The notes under the pieces: generated by a model | What the model was told of the DNA's origin: nothing | The model's input: the letters and a program-made list of their open reading frames with translations, nothing else | The model's database searches: none | Program-made: the position numbers and the translations under genes | Assembly (NCBI GenBank): GCA_900767695.1 | Contig: CAAGAC010000116.1 | Coordinates: 1 to 64,000 of the forward strand | DNA length: 64,000 bases | Source of the DNA: an uncultured Succinivibrio sp. | Lineage (GTDB): Bacteria; Pseudomonadota; Gammaproteobacteria; Enterobacterales; Succinivibrionaceae | Reading direction: 5' to 3' | Shown: positions 1-7,669 of the stretch, in pieces | Layout of the letters: the number at the start of each line of letters is the position of its first letter | Position numbering within the stretch: the first letter of the stretch is position 1

Positions 1-36
1 AAACCCCGCCCTGCCGCGAGTGCCATTATATACGCC

Positions 37-57
37 GCCCGGGCATCAGGCCCGGGC
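37..57 (-). terminator. hairpin after the small gene downstream of glnS
   Basis: Two GCCCGGGC arms (37-44 and 50-57) flank a 5-base loop just past the stop codon of the minus-strand gene ending at 68. There is no U-run on the minus strand, so it may be only a 3' stabilising hairpin. Confidence 0.4.
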
Positions 58-67
58 AGGCAGATCC

Positions 68-547
68 TCAGCGATCGGACGCCCCAGCGTCGTCCTCCTG
101 CTGCAGAAGGGGCTTCTGCAGGTAGGCGAACAGGTTGTTGCTGACCATGTTGAGCACTTCCTTGATGGAGCCGAGCTCGGGATCGTAGGCGTTGATGTAC
201 TGCGGCTCGGAGTCGGGCTCGTAGTAGCAGACGCTCGAGAAGACCGCGTCGACGTCGGTGTCGGAGAGCGTGAGCGAGCAACGGAAGTCCACCATGCGCT
301 CGACTCCGGCCTGGGCCAGAAGCGGATCCTTCATGATCTTGCGGAAGTTGATGACGCCCATCGAGCGGTCCTCAAGGAAGATCTTCTGGGGATGCACGCC
401 AGCCTTCACCCAATGGACGGCCTTGTCGTAGGCCCGCTCGAGCTGGGTGTCGGAGTGGTAGGTGAAAGCCACCTCGTAGTCGCTCCCCGGAGGCGGGGCC
501 ATGTTCTCGTCATCCCTGCCCGCATTGTCTTCAATATCGTCAGACAT
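68..547 (-). CDS. conserved hypothetical protein downstream of glnS
   Basis: A 159-residue soluble acidic protein that I do not recognise. It has no signal peptide or membrane segment; the middle holds a compact region with the pattern FRKIMKDPLL and a Cys near residue 93. The ATG at 547 was chosen because AGGAG sits 8 bases upstream; an ATG two codons earlier (553) lies too close to it. It follows glnS by about 40 bases on the same strand, so the two are probably co-transcribed. GC content and codon use match the neighbours, and the opposite-strand reading is low-complexity, so I take it as a real gene. No function is proposed. Confidence 0.7.
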   Translation of the reverse strand: MSDDIEDNAGRDDENMAPPPGSDYEVAFTYHSDTQLERAYDKAVHWVKAGVHPQKIFLEDRSMGVINFRKIMKDPLLAQAGVERMVDFRCSLTLSDTDVDAVFSSVCYYEPDSEPQYINAYDPELGSIKEVLNMVSNNLFAYLQKPLLQQEDDAGASDR

Positions 548-589
548 GTTCATGCTCCTTTGGGTGTGTAAGTTTATGGTTGTCCGTTT

Positions 590-2275
590 TCAGACGCCGG
601 CCTTGCGCGTCTCGCGCAGCGCCACGGTGAGGTTGAACACCGGGGCGCCGGGCTTGGAGTTCCTGCTGTCGGCGCAGAAATAGCCCTGCCGCTCGAACTG
701 GAAGCTATCCCCGGGCCTGGCGTCCCTGAGGCTGCGCTCCAGCGCGGCGTCGGATATCACGGTCTTAGAGTCCGGATCCACGGTCGAGAGGAAGTCCTCC
801 GCGGCGCCTGGATTGGGGACCTTGAACAGGTTGCGATAGAGGATCACGGTGCCGCGCAGGCAGTCGCCGGCGTCGACCCAGTGGATGACCCCCTTGGGCT
901 TGTGGCCCTCGACGTCGGAGTTGAACGAGCCGGGAACCGCCTCGCAGTGCACGCAGGTCACATTGCCCTGCGCGTCCTTGTCGCAGGAGACGGCCTTGAC
1001 GATGCAGGCGTTGCGCAGCCTGACCTCGTGCCCGAGCTTGAGGCGCTTGAACTGCTTGTTGGCCTCCTCGCGGAAGTCCTCGGCCTCGATGAAGAGCTCG
1101 CCGCCGAAGGGAGCCTTGCGGCTTCCCATCTCGGGGCGCTCGGGATGGTTGGGGCAGTCCACCTCGGTTGCCGTGACGCCCTCCTGGCCGTAGTTGTCGA
1201 TGACCAGGCGCAGCGGGTGCAGCACCGCCATGGCGCGGGGCGCGTTGCGGTTGAGGTCCTCGCGCACGCAGGACTCGAGGGCCGACATCTCGATGACGTT
1301 CTCCTGCTTGGTCACGCCGATGCGGCGGCAGAACTCGCGGATCGAGGCCGGGGTGTAGCCGCGGCGGCGCAGGCCCGAGATGGTGGTCAGGCGGGGATCG
1401 TCCCAGCCGTCCACGAGGCCCTTCTCGACGAGGAGGTTGAGCTTGCGCTTGGAGGTGATGGAGTACTCGAGGTTGAGGCGGCTCATCTCGTACTGGTGGG
1501 GCCGGTGCTCGTGGTCAATGGAGATGTTGTCGAGAACCCAGTCGTACAGCCTGCGGTTGTCCTGGAACTCTAGAGTGCAGATCGAGTGGGTGATCCCCTC
1601 GATGGCGTCGGAAATGCAGTGGGTGAAGTCGTACATCGGGTAGATGCACCACTTGTCGCCGGTGAGCTCGTGGGTGGCGAAGCGGATGCGGTAGATGACC
1701 GGATCGCGCATGCACATGAACGGCGACGCCATGTCGATCTTCGCGCGCAGGCAGGCCTTTCCCTCCTCGAAGCCGCCGTCGCGCATCTTCTGAAAGAGCC
1801 TGAGGTTCTCCTCTGGCGTGCGGCTGCGGTATGGGCTCTCGACGCCGGGCTTTGTCAGCGTCCCGCGGGTGTCGTGGATCTGCTCGGGCGACTGCTCGTC
1901 GACGTAGGCGAGGCCCTTGCCAATGAGCTCGACGGCGAAGCCGTAGAGCTTGTCGAAGTAGTCCGAGGAGTGGCAGAGGTTGTCCCACTTGAAGCCCAGC
2001 CACTGCACGTCGCGCTTTATCGACTCGACGTACTCCATGTCCTCCTTGACGGGGTTGGTGTCGTCGAACCTCATGTTGCAGGTGCCGTGGTAGTCGCGGG
2101 CCAGCCCGAAGTTCAGGCAGATGGACTTGGCGTGCCCGATGTGCAGGTAGCCGTTGGGCTCTGGCGGGAACCTGGTCGCGACATGATCAACCCTGCCTGC
2201 CTTGAGGTCATCGTCGATGATGTCGGTAATGAAATTGCGGGGGATCTTCTCCCCGGCGTTCTCCGCGTCGCTCAT
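590..2275 (-). CDS. glnS: glutaminyl-tRNA synthetase
   Basis: A class I aminoacyl-tRNA synthetase that charges tRNA-Gln with glutamine in the cytoplasm. The HIGH signature is at residues 45-48 ([10 protein letters not shown]), and TSKRKL stands in the KMSKS position as in enterobacterial GlnRS (MSKRKL). The N-terminal two thirds form the catalytic fold and the rest the paired beta-barrel anticodon-binding domains. At 561 residues it is close to the E. coli enzyme (554). A GTG four codons upstream is possible, but the ATG at 2275 has GGAG at a 6-base spacing and is preferred. It is followed by a small unknown gene in the same direction and is divergent from maoP. Confidence 0.96.
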   Translation of the reverse strand: MSDAENAGEKIPRNFITDIIDDDLKAGRVDHVATRFPPEPNGYLHIGHAKSICLNFGLARDYHGTCNMRFDDTNPVKEDMEYVESIKRDVQWLGFKWDNLCHSSDYFDKLYGFAVELIGKGLAYVDEQSPEQIHDTRGTLTKPGVESPYRSRTPEENLRLFQKMRDGGFEEGKACLRAKIDMASPFMCMRDPVIYRIRFATHELTGDKWCIYPMYDFTHCISDAIEGITHSICTLEFQDNRRLYDWVLDNISIDHEHRPHQYEMSRLNLEYSITSKRKLNLLVEKGLVDGWDDPRLTTISGLRRRGYTPASIREFCRRIGVTKQENVIEMSALESCVREDLNRNAPRAMAVLHPLRLVIDNYGQEGVTATEVDCPNHPERPEMGSRKAPFGGELFIEAEDFREEANKQFKRLKLGHEVRLRNACIVKAVSCDKDAQGNVTCVHCEAVPGSFNSDVEGHKPKGVIHWVDAGDCLRGTVILYRNLFKVPNPGAAEDFLSTVDPDSKTVISDAALERSLRDARPGDSFQFERQGYFCADSRNSKPGAPVFNLTVALRETRKAGV

Positions 2276-2513
2276 TCTCCACTCCACGCAAGGCTTAATT
2301 TTTCATTTTGAAAAGATTTTAGCAAAGCGATTCGGTGCACTCAATTTTTTTGCCATTTTCGCGATCCAATGATTTGAAACAAAAGGCAATTCCGACATCG
2401 AATTAATTGGTGAAAAAGCGTGCGCGCGTGAGGCGAAACCTGCCGATTCGATGCTAGAATACGTCACCTGAAAAAAGGGGCTTCGGCTCCCGACACGCAA
2501 TGAGGACAGCCAA

Positions 2514-2873
2514 ATGAGCTTTGAATCTGAAAAGCCTTTCAATGATTTCCAGCACTTCGCACGCGGGATCCGCCGCAGCGGCGACTTCACCATCAACGAG
2601 TCCGAGCTCCTCGAGAGATGCGGCTGGGCGATGATGGAGCTCTACAAGGGCACCCGCAAGCCCAAGGACAAGGCCGAGAAGGTTTTCCTCGATCAGCTCA
2701 ACGGCGACGAGGTGATCACCGATCACAACGCCAAGGTCTTCAGCAAGTACCTCAAGGTGATCCGCCCCCGCCACCTGCACCGCCTGTGCTCGGTCGGCTC
2801 GGACGACAACATCGCCTCGCTGGCCGGCGGCGGCTCGAGCTCCGAGGACAGCGGCAGCTCCATCGACGAGTAA
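2514..2873 (+). CDS. maoP: MaoP (YifE, DUF413), macrodomain Ori organisation protein
   Basis: A 119-residue protein matching E. coli MaoP/YifE along the core: GDFTI, then LLERCGW, a charged EKVFL stretch, and VFSKYLKVIRPRHLH near the end. In E. coli, MaoP works with the maoS DNA site to constrain the Ori macrodomain. The C-terminal 20 residues are Gly/Ser/Asp-rich and probably disordered, as in E. coli. GAGGA lies upstream of the ATG. The gene is monocistronic, between divergent glnS and its own strong terminator. The family is largely gammaproteobacterial, which helps place the organism. No maoS-like site was searched for. Confidence 0.88.
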   Translation: MSFESEKPFNDFQHFARGIRRSGDFTINESELLERCGWAMMELYKGTRKPKDKAEKVFLDQLNGDEVITDHNAKVFSKYLKVIRPRHLHRLCSVGSDDNIASLAGGGSSSEDSGSSIDE

Positions 2874-2895
2874 AAAGGAAGCCATCAAGGCTTGG

Positions 2896-2933
2896 AAAGG
2901 CGCGGCCGGGGAAACCCGGGCCGCGCCTTTTCG
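2896..2933 (+). terminator. Rho-independent terminator of maoP
   Basis: A 12-bp stem AAAGGCGCGGCC/GGCCGCGCCTTT (2896-2907 with 2919-2930) with an inner GGG-GAAA-CCC cap, followed by TTTTCG. Confidence 0.85.
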
Positions 2934-2959
2934 TTCATGAAGGCTGATGCCTGTCCTGG

Positions 2960-2984
2960 AATGCCCGCAACCTGCGGGCATTTT
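2960..2984. terminator. bidirectional terminator between maoP and azlD
   Basis: The stem AATGCCCGCA/TGCGGGCATT (2960-2969 and 2973-2982) has a 3-base loop and TTTT on the plus strand. It lies between the convergent maoP and azlD genes and can serve both. Confidence 0.7.
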
Positions 2985-2986
2985 CA

Positions 2987-3301
2987 TCAGGCGATGACGA
3001 GCGCTATGTAGACGGCCACGACCGAGGCCGCGACGGTGAGCGAGAGCGGCATCCTGAGCAGCGAGAGCACGAGCGCGGCGCCGGTGCCGGCGACGGCGGC
3101 TCCGGTGTGGACGCCCACGCTTGAGAATACGCCGGGGAACACCAGCGCGGTGAGCGCAGTGTACGGCATGATGTAGAGCACGCGGCGCATGTAGCGCCCG
3201 AAGCGGGCCTTGGAGAACACCGTGGCCGGCAGCATGCGCAGGGGATAGGTGACGAGCGCCATCACCGCGACCATCGCGTAAAGGTAGACTTCCCTGTCCA
3301 T
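2987..3301 (-). CDS. azlD: AzlD family branched-chain amino acid export subunit
   Basis: A 104-residue small membrane protein with four hydrophobic segments and the family pattern MALVTYPLRMLPATVF near the N-terminus. AzlD pairs with AzlC to export branched-chain amino acids and their analogues. It begins 15 bases after the azlC stop with GGGAGG before the ATG, so it is translated from the same message. The length is typical for the family. The substrate is inferred from family and context only. Confidence 0.87.
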   Translation of the reverse strand: MDREVYLYAMVAVMALVTYPLRMLPATVFSKARFGRYMRRVLYIMPYTALTALVFPGVFSSVGVHTGAAVAGTGAALVLSLLRMPLSLTVAASVVAVYIALVIA

Positions 3302-3316
3302 CAGATCCTCCCTGCC

Positions 3317-4192
3317 CTACCTGTCCATAGCGCAGCTGTCCGCGCGTCCATCTTCATCCTTACCCTTCCCGCCTTCACTGCCGGAAGAGGCGGCGTCCTG
3401 GCCGCCATCCCTAGTGGCGTCTTCCGCCTTTGGCTTGTCGGAACCGTCGCCGTCCTCGTCCGGGGACTTGATGAAGAGCGCGCCGACGAAGGCGCCGCCG
3501 AGCATCGAGATTACGAGCGACCAGCTTGCGGCGCCGTCGCCCAGGATCCTGGCAAGCACCATGGAGAGCGCGCTGTTGCCAAGGGCCACGCCCGCGATGA
3601 CCGCGGCCATGCGCGCGCTGGAGCGGGCGCCCGGGATCACGATGGCGATGAAGAGCGCGTAGAGCGCGATGCCCAGGGCCAGCGTCACGTTCTCAGGGAG
3701 CACGCTCGAGGCGATGATCCCGATGACGGTGCCGGCGTTCCACGAGATGTACGAGGTCGTGAAGAGCCCCAGGAAGTACGGCACGTTGACGTACTTCTGA
3801 TCGTTGGTCGTGAAGATCGCGAAGGTCTCGTCGGTGATGAAGTGCGAGAGCCCCAGCCGCGCGAGGAAGGGAAGCATCTTGAAGCGGGCGAACACGCACA
3901 GGCTCATCACGAAGTAGCGGAAGTTCACGAGCGCCATGCCCACCGCCGCGGCGACGAGGCCCGCGCCCGATCCGGCCATGGCCACGCCGAGGAACTGGCC
4001 TGCTCCCGAGTAGCAGGTCAGCGACATCAGCACGGTCTGCAGCGGGCTGAAGCCCGTCGAGAGCGAGAGCACGGCGAAGGCTATCGACACCGGGACGTAG
4101 CCCATGACTATGGGGAGCGAGTCCCTCGCTCCCCTGAGGTAGAAGCCCGCGGCCGTGTCCGGCGCGCGGCTGATGCTGCGGTTGTTTTCCAT
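3317..4192 (-). CDS. azlC: AzlC family branched-chain amino acid exporter
   Basis: An inner-membrane permease of 291 residues. The hydrophobic core (residues about 15-240) carries the AzlC pattern GYVPVSIAFAVLS and the TCYSGAGQF segment. It forms the exporter with AzlD, which follows directly. The C-terminus is unusual: about 50 residues, very acidic and Gly/Ser-rich (from FIKSPDEDGDG onward), which the usual family members of about 230-250 residues lack; it should be cytoplasmic or disordered. The gene is divergent from lysC, and both are amino-acid genes, but no shared operator was identified. Confidence 0.88.
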   Translation of the reverse strand: MENNRSISRAPDTAAGFYLRGARDSLPIVMGYVPVSIAFAVLSLSTGFSPLQTVLMSLTCYSGAGQFLGVAMAGSGAGLVAAAVGMALVNFRYFVMSLCVFARFKMLPFLARLGLSHFITDETFAIFTTNDQKYVNVPYFLGLFTTSYISWNAGTVIGIIASSVLPENVTLALGIALYALFIAIVIPGARSSARMAAVIAGVALGNSALSMVLARILGDGAASWSLVISMLGGAFVGALFIKSPDEDGDGSDKPKAEDATRDGGQDAASSGSEGGKGKDEDGRADSCAMDR

Positions 4193-4296
4193 AGGCCTGC
4201 GATCATACCCCGCGCGTGCACTAAATTGGGAAGAAAGGCACCGCGATATTGCACGGCCCTGCGCTCAGGAATAGGATTTTCAGGATACGCACAATG

Positions 4297-4341
4297 CTTG
4301 AAGGGCCGCCTGCGGCCCGTTTCCTCACTTACGTGTTCAAG
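4297..4341 (+). promoter_or_regulatory. structured leader of lysC, possible attenuator or RBS-masking element
   Basis: GGGCCG/CGGCCC (4303-4308 and 4313-4318) forms a tight hairpin followed by GTTTCCT. It is enclosed by CTTGAA (4297-4302) and TTCAAG (4336-4341), whose 3' arm ends three bases before the lysC ATG, where only a weak AAGAAA is available for ribosome binding. It does not resemble the lysine riboswitch, which is much longer. A regulatory role is inferred from position only. Confidence 0.35.
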
Positions 4342-4344
4342 AAA

Positions 4345-5703
4345 ATGAAAGAACTCGACATCGCAAAATTCGGCGGCACCTCCGTCGGCAACTTCAAGGC
4401 CATGGAGTCCAGCTACAGGGTGGCTGTTTCCAACAAGGCCACCAGGCTCGTGGTCTCCAGCGCCTGCTCGGGCGTGACCAACCTCCTCGTGGAGCTGGCC
4501 TCCGGCGCCTGCAACCGCGCGAAGATCGAAGAGGATCTCGAGAAGATCCGCGCCATCCACATGGACATCATCGACGGCCTGGGCAAGCCCCAGGAGCTCG
4601 TGGACTTCCTCGAGGACCACCTCAAGGAGATCCGCAACCTCGCCTCCGAGGCCTCGATGGGCCGCAGCGACGAGCTCACCGACCGCATCGTCTCCCACGG
4701 CGAGCTGATGTCGACCTACCTCTTCACGGCGATGTTCAACCACTTCGGCACCAAGGCCGTCTGGTTCGACGTGCGCCGAGTGATGCGCACCGACTCGAGC
4801 TTCGGCTGCGCGGCGCCCTTAGTCGAGGTTCTCGCCTCGCTTTCAAAGGAGCTTCTCGCCCCGATGCTCGAGCAGGACGCCATCGTCGTGACCCAGGGCT
4901 TCATCGCCCAGAACTCCGACGGGCAGACCACCACTTTGGGCCGCGGCGGCTCGGACTACTCGGCGGCCCTCCTCGGCGAGGCGCTCGACGCGACCAGCGT
5001 CTCCATCTGGACCGACGTCCCGGGTGTCTACACCACCGATCCTCGCCTGGTGCCGCACGCCAAGTGCATCCCAGAGCTGACCTACCTCGAGGCGGCCGAG
5101 ATGGCCACCTTCGGGGCCAAGATCCTCCACCCGTCCACCCTGATCCCGGCGGTGCGCCGCGGGATCCCGGTCTACGTCGGCTCCAGCCGCGAGCCAGAGA
5201 AGGGCGGCACCTGGGTGCGCCCGCAGACCGAGAGCCACCCTCCGTTCAGGGCCGTGGCGCTGCGCAAGAACCAGAGCCTCATCGTGCTCTCCTCCCCGAA
5301 GATGGTCGGCGCCTCGGGCTTCCTCGCCCGCGTCTTCGAGATCTTCGCAAGGCACAAGCGCTCGGTCGATCTCGTGACCACCTCGGAGGTCTCGATCGCC
5401 ATCACCCTCGACGCCGGCACCAGCACCTCGGGCCTTGCCAGCGCGATCCCCGACGATCTCCTCGACGAGCTGCGCGGCTTCTGCCACGTCAAGGTCGAGT
5501 CCGGACTGTCGCTTGTTGCCATAATCGGCAACCGCATGTCGGAGGTTCCGGGACTCACCTCCAAGGCGCTCTCGGCCATCGACGGCTGCAACGTCAAGAT
5601 GATCTGCTTTGGCGCCTCCAACCACAACCTCTGCTTCCTGCTCGACGCCAATGACGCTCCGGACGCGCTGGTGCGCATCCACAAGCTCCTGCTTGAGGAC
5701 TGA
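4345..5703 (+). CDS. lysC: aspartate kinase, LysC type
   Basis: Phosphorylates L-aspartate, the first step of the lysine, threonine, methionine and diaminopimelate pathway. The amino-acid kinase domain starts with KFGGTS at residues 8-13 and includes the RGGSDYSAALL substrate loop; two ACT regulatory domains fill roughly residues 300-452. The 452-residue length and monofunctional architecture fit LysC of E. coli (449), the lysine-inhibited isozyme. I start at the ATG at 4345 because the family begins there; the open frame extends 32 codons upstream with sequence that looks like leader, not protein. It is monocistronic with its own terminator. Confidence 0.94.
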   Translation: MKELDIAKFGGTSVGNFKAMESSYRVAVSNKATRLVVSSACSGVTNLLVELASGACNRAKIEEDLEKIRAIHMDIIDGLGKPQELVDFLEDHLKEIRNLASEASMGRSDELTDRIVSHGELMSTYLFTAMFNHFGTKAVWFDVRRVMRTDSSFGCAAPLVEVLASLSKELLAPMLEQDAIVVTQGFIAQNSDGQTTTLGRGGSDYSAALLGEALDATSVSIWTDVPGVYTTDPRLVPHAKCIPELTYLEAAEMATFGAKILHPSTLIPAVRRGIPVYVGSSREPEKGGTWVRPQTESHPPFRAVALRKNQSLIVLSSPKMVGASGFLARVFEIFARHKRSVDLVTTSEVSIAITLDAGTSTSGLASAIPDDLLDELRGFCHVKVESGLSLVAIIGNRMSEVPGLTSKALSAIDGCNVKMICFGASNHNLCFLLDANDAPDALVRIHKLLLED

Positions 5704-5737
5704 CACAGGCCCCACCGCCCTGGCGGCAGGCCTTTTG

Positions 5738-5765
5738 AAGGGGCGCCCTAGGGCGCCCCTTCGTC
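5738..5765 (+). terminator. terminator of lysC
   Basis: A perfect palindrome AAGGGGCGCCC-TA-GGGCGCCCCTT (5738-5761) followed by CGTCGTC. The stem is very stable; the U-run is short. Confidence 0.7.
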
Positions 5766-5870
5766 GTCATCTCCGCATCGCTGCCATTTTCTGACGTCAG
5801 TGGCACGCCGGTTGCATGTAGCGCTGAAAGCGGCATGGGCGGCAAATCGTTAAAGATTGGTTAAAAAACC

Positions 5871-5897
5871 TAAAGTCGGGCTCTGGCCGGCCGTTAA
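5871..5897 (+). promoter_or_regulatory. sigma-28 (FliA) promoter for fliD
   Basis: TAAAGTCG (5871-5878), exactly 11 bases, then GCCGTTAA (5890-5897). The flagellar sigma-28 consensus is TAAAGTTT-N11-GCCGATAA, so the match is 6/8 and 7/8 with ideal spacing. It lies 58 bases upstream of fliD, which is a late flagellar gene in known hierarchies. Confidence 0.82.
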
Positions 5898-5954
5898 AAG
5901 GGTAGAAAAGGAATAGGGCGCTGCGGGTGCTCCGCGGCCCCATGGAGGAAAAAG

Positions 5955-7463
5955 ATGGCATCGACAATCACCTCGCTTGGCGCTGCGTCAGGCAATAACT
6001 TCAGCTCCATCGTCGAGGAGCTTGTAAGCCTGAAGAAGTCGCAGGTCACCAGGCAGACCACCGCCAGATCGAACGCGAACACCATCGAGCTGTCCGGCGT
6101 TGCCTCGTTCAAGAGCGCGCTCTCGACCTTCCAGAGCGCCATCACCTCTATCACCGACGACACCGAGGCGTTCAACGTCCACTCGATCACGACCTCGCAG
6201 TCGTCCTCCAACAAGATCTTCAGCGTCACCGCGGCCGACGGCATCAGCAACACGAACTTCAACCTCGCCGTGACCCAGGTGGCCTCGGCCGAGAAGGACT
6301 CCAGGAAGTTCTCGACCGCCGACGGCTTCAACAACAAGTTCGAGGCCGGCACGCTCACCTTCGACCTGGGCGACGACAAGACCTTCACGGTCGATGTCTC
6401 CGACGGCGACACCCTCGAGAGCATCCGCAAGAAGATCAACGAGAACGCCTACGGCGTCTCCGCATCGCTGGTCAAGACCTCCTCGGGCTACACCTTCTCG
6501 CTCTCAGGCGGCACCACCGGCGACAGCGCCAGCGCCATCAAGGTCACCGCGTCCGCCTCCGGCAGCACCACGGCCGACGGCCGCGACAGCTTAAGCTCGC
6601 TTGCAATCGATCCCGACTCCGACTACTCGACCCAGGGCTGGACGCACAGCGCCGCCAAGGACGCGGTGATCGAGGTTGACGGCGAGGAGGTCCGCTCGTC
6701 CTCCAACAAGTTCGAGAACATCGTCGCCGGCCTCAACATCGAGGTCTACCAGACCTCAGAGGCGGCATCGGACAACGACTCGAACACCACGACCATCAAG
6801 GGATCGGCCTCCGACGGCTCGGACGACAAGAACGTCAAGACCTACTCGGTCAACGTCGCCACCGACACCAGCTCCTCGGCCACGAAGATGCAGAACTTCG
6901 TGAAAGCGTACAACACGATGGTCAGCTCGCTGACCGCGCTTTCAAAGAGCAACACCTACACCGACGGCGAGTCCAACGAGGACGGCGGCGATCTGGCCGG
7001 CGACTCCTCGGTCACTTCGGTCATGAACTCGCTGCAGAACATGATCACCCGCTTCTCCAAGTCAGAAGGCGGCATGACCATCTTCGACATGGGCCTGACC
7101 TTCAACAAGGACGGCACGCTGAGCTTCAGCTCCTCGGACTTCACCAAGGCAATGGAGACCAACCCGAACGCGGTGAACGACATGTTCACCAACAGCTCGG
7201 ACGGCCTGCTCACCAAGATGGACACCTTCCTCGACTCCTACACCGAGAGCTCGGGCATTCTCGACCAGAGGACCCAGAGGCTCAACTCCGAGAAGTCGGA
7301 CATCGAGTACCAGCAGCAGAAGGACAAGGAGACCATAGAGTCCTACCAGACCATGATCACCAAGAAATACTCGAACCTCGACACCCTGATGGCTAACAAC
7401 TCGAACGCCCTGAGCTCGCTCACCAGCGTGCTCTCCTCTCTCAAGTCGAGCTCCTCGTCATAA
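5955..7463 (+). CDS. fliD: flagellar hook-associated protein 2 (filament cap)
   Basis: Forms the cap at the tip of the flagellum under which flagellin subunits fold. The 502 residues hold an N-terminal coiled region (GNNFSSIVEELVSLKKSQ), a Ser/Thr/Asp-rich variable middle (about residues 80-290), and the FliD C-terminal domain with the heptad-rich end (QQQKDKETIESYQTMITKKY) and a poly-Ser tail. GGAGG precedes the ATG. It stands alone, without fliS or flaG alongside, between terminators, and is about 35 kb from the fliE-R operon. Regulation is probably through the sigma-28 site upstream. Confidence 0.92.
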   Translation: MASTITSLGAASGNNFSSIVEELVSLKKSQVTRQTTARSNANTIELSGVASFKSALSTFQSAITSITDDTEAFNVHSITTSQSSSNKIFSVTAADGISNTNFNLAVTQVASAEKDSRKFSTADGFNNKFEAGTLTFDLGDDKTFTVDVSDGDTLESIRKKINENAYGVSASLVKTSSGYTFSLSGGTTGDSASAIKVTASASGSTTADGRDSLSSLAIDPDSDYSTQGWTHSAAKDAVIEVDGEEVRSSSNKFENIVAGLNIEVYQTSEAASDNDSNTTTIKGSASDGSDDKNVKTYSVNVATDTSSSATKMQNFVKAYNTMVSSLTALSKSNTYTDGESNEDGGDLAGDSSVTSVMNSLQNMITRFSKSEGGMTIFDMGLTFNKDGTLSFSSSDFTKAMETNPNAVNDMFTNSSDGLLTKMDTFLDSYTESSGILDQRTQRLNSEKSDIEYQQQKDKETIESYQTMITKKYSNLDTLMANNSNALSSLTSVLSSLKSSSSS

Positions 7464-7483
7464 CTGCCGCCCGGCCTGCAGCA

Positions 7484-7517
7484 AAGCGGGGCGCCGATGG
7501 CGCCCCGCTTGCTTTTC
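7484..7517 (+). terminator. terminator of fliD
   Basis: The stem AAGCGGGGCGCC/GGCGCCCCGCTT (7484-7495 and 7499-7510) has a 3-base loop and is followed by GCTTTTCC. Confidence 0.85.
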
Positions 7518-7597
7518 CTTTCCTGCTCCAGGCCCTGCCCCACTTTGCCCAGTGCGGCGCTGCCAGCACTCTTCCAAGTGCGCCAGGCGCCGCGCGC

Positions 7598-7628
7598 AAA
7601 AAAGCGGCAGCCCCTTGGGAGCTGCCGC
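7598..7628 (-). terminator. terminator of the sugar operon
   Basis: On the minus strand GCGGCAGC/GCTGCCGC (7604-7628) is followed by TTTTTT (7603-7598). It lies 40 bases past the kinase stop and faces the fliD terminator. Confidence 0.88.
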
Positions 7629-7669
7629 ACGCATGGCAAGACTATCAGAGCCTTACATGAAGCTTGTTG

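Noticed and set aside
2471..2490. Hairpin with A-run before maoP that looks like a minus-strand terminator
   Set aside because: On the minus strand the stem has an A-C mismatch and only five positions, and no minus-strand gene lies just upstream of it.
4192..4345. Lysine riboswitch upstream of lysC
   Set aside because: The whole divergent gap is about 150 bases, too short for that aptamer plus expression platform, and the conserved core is not visible.
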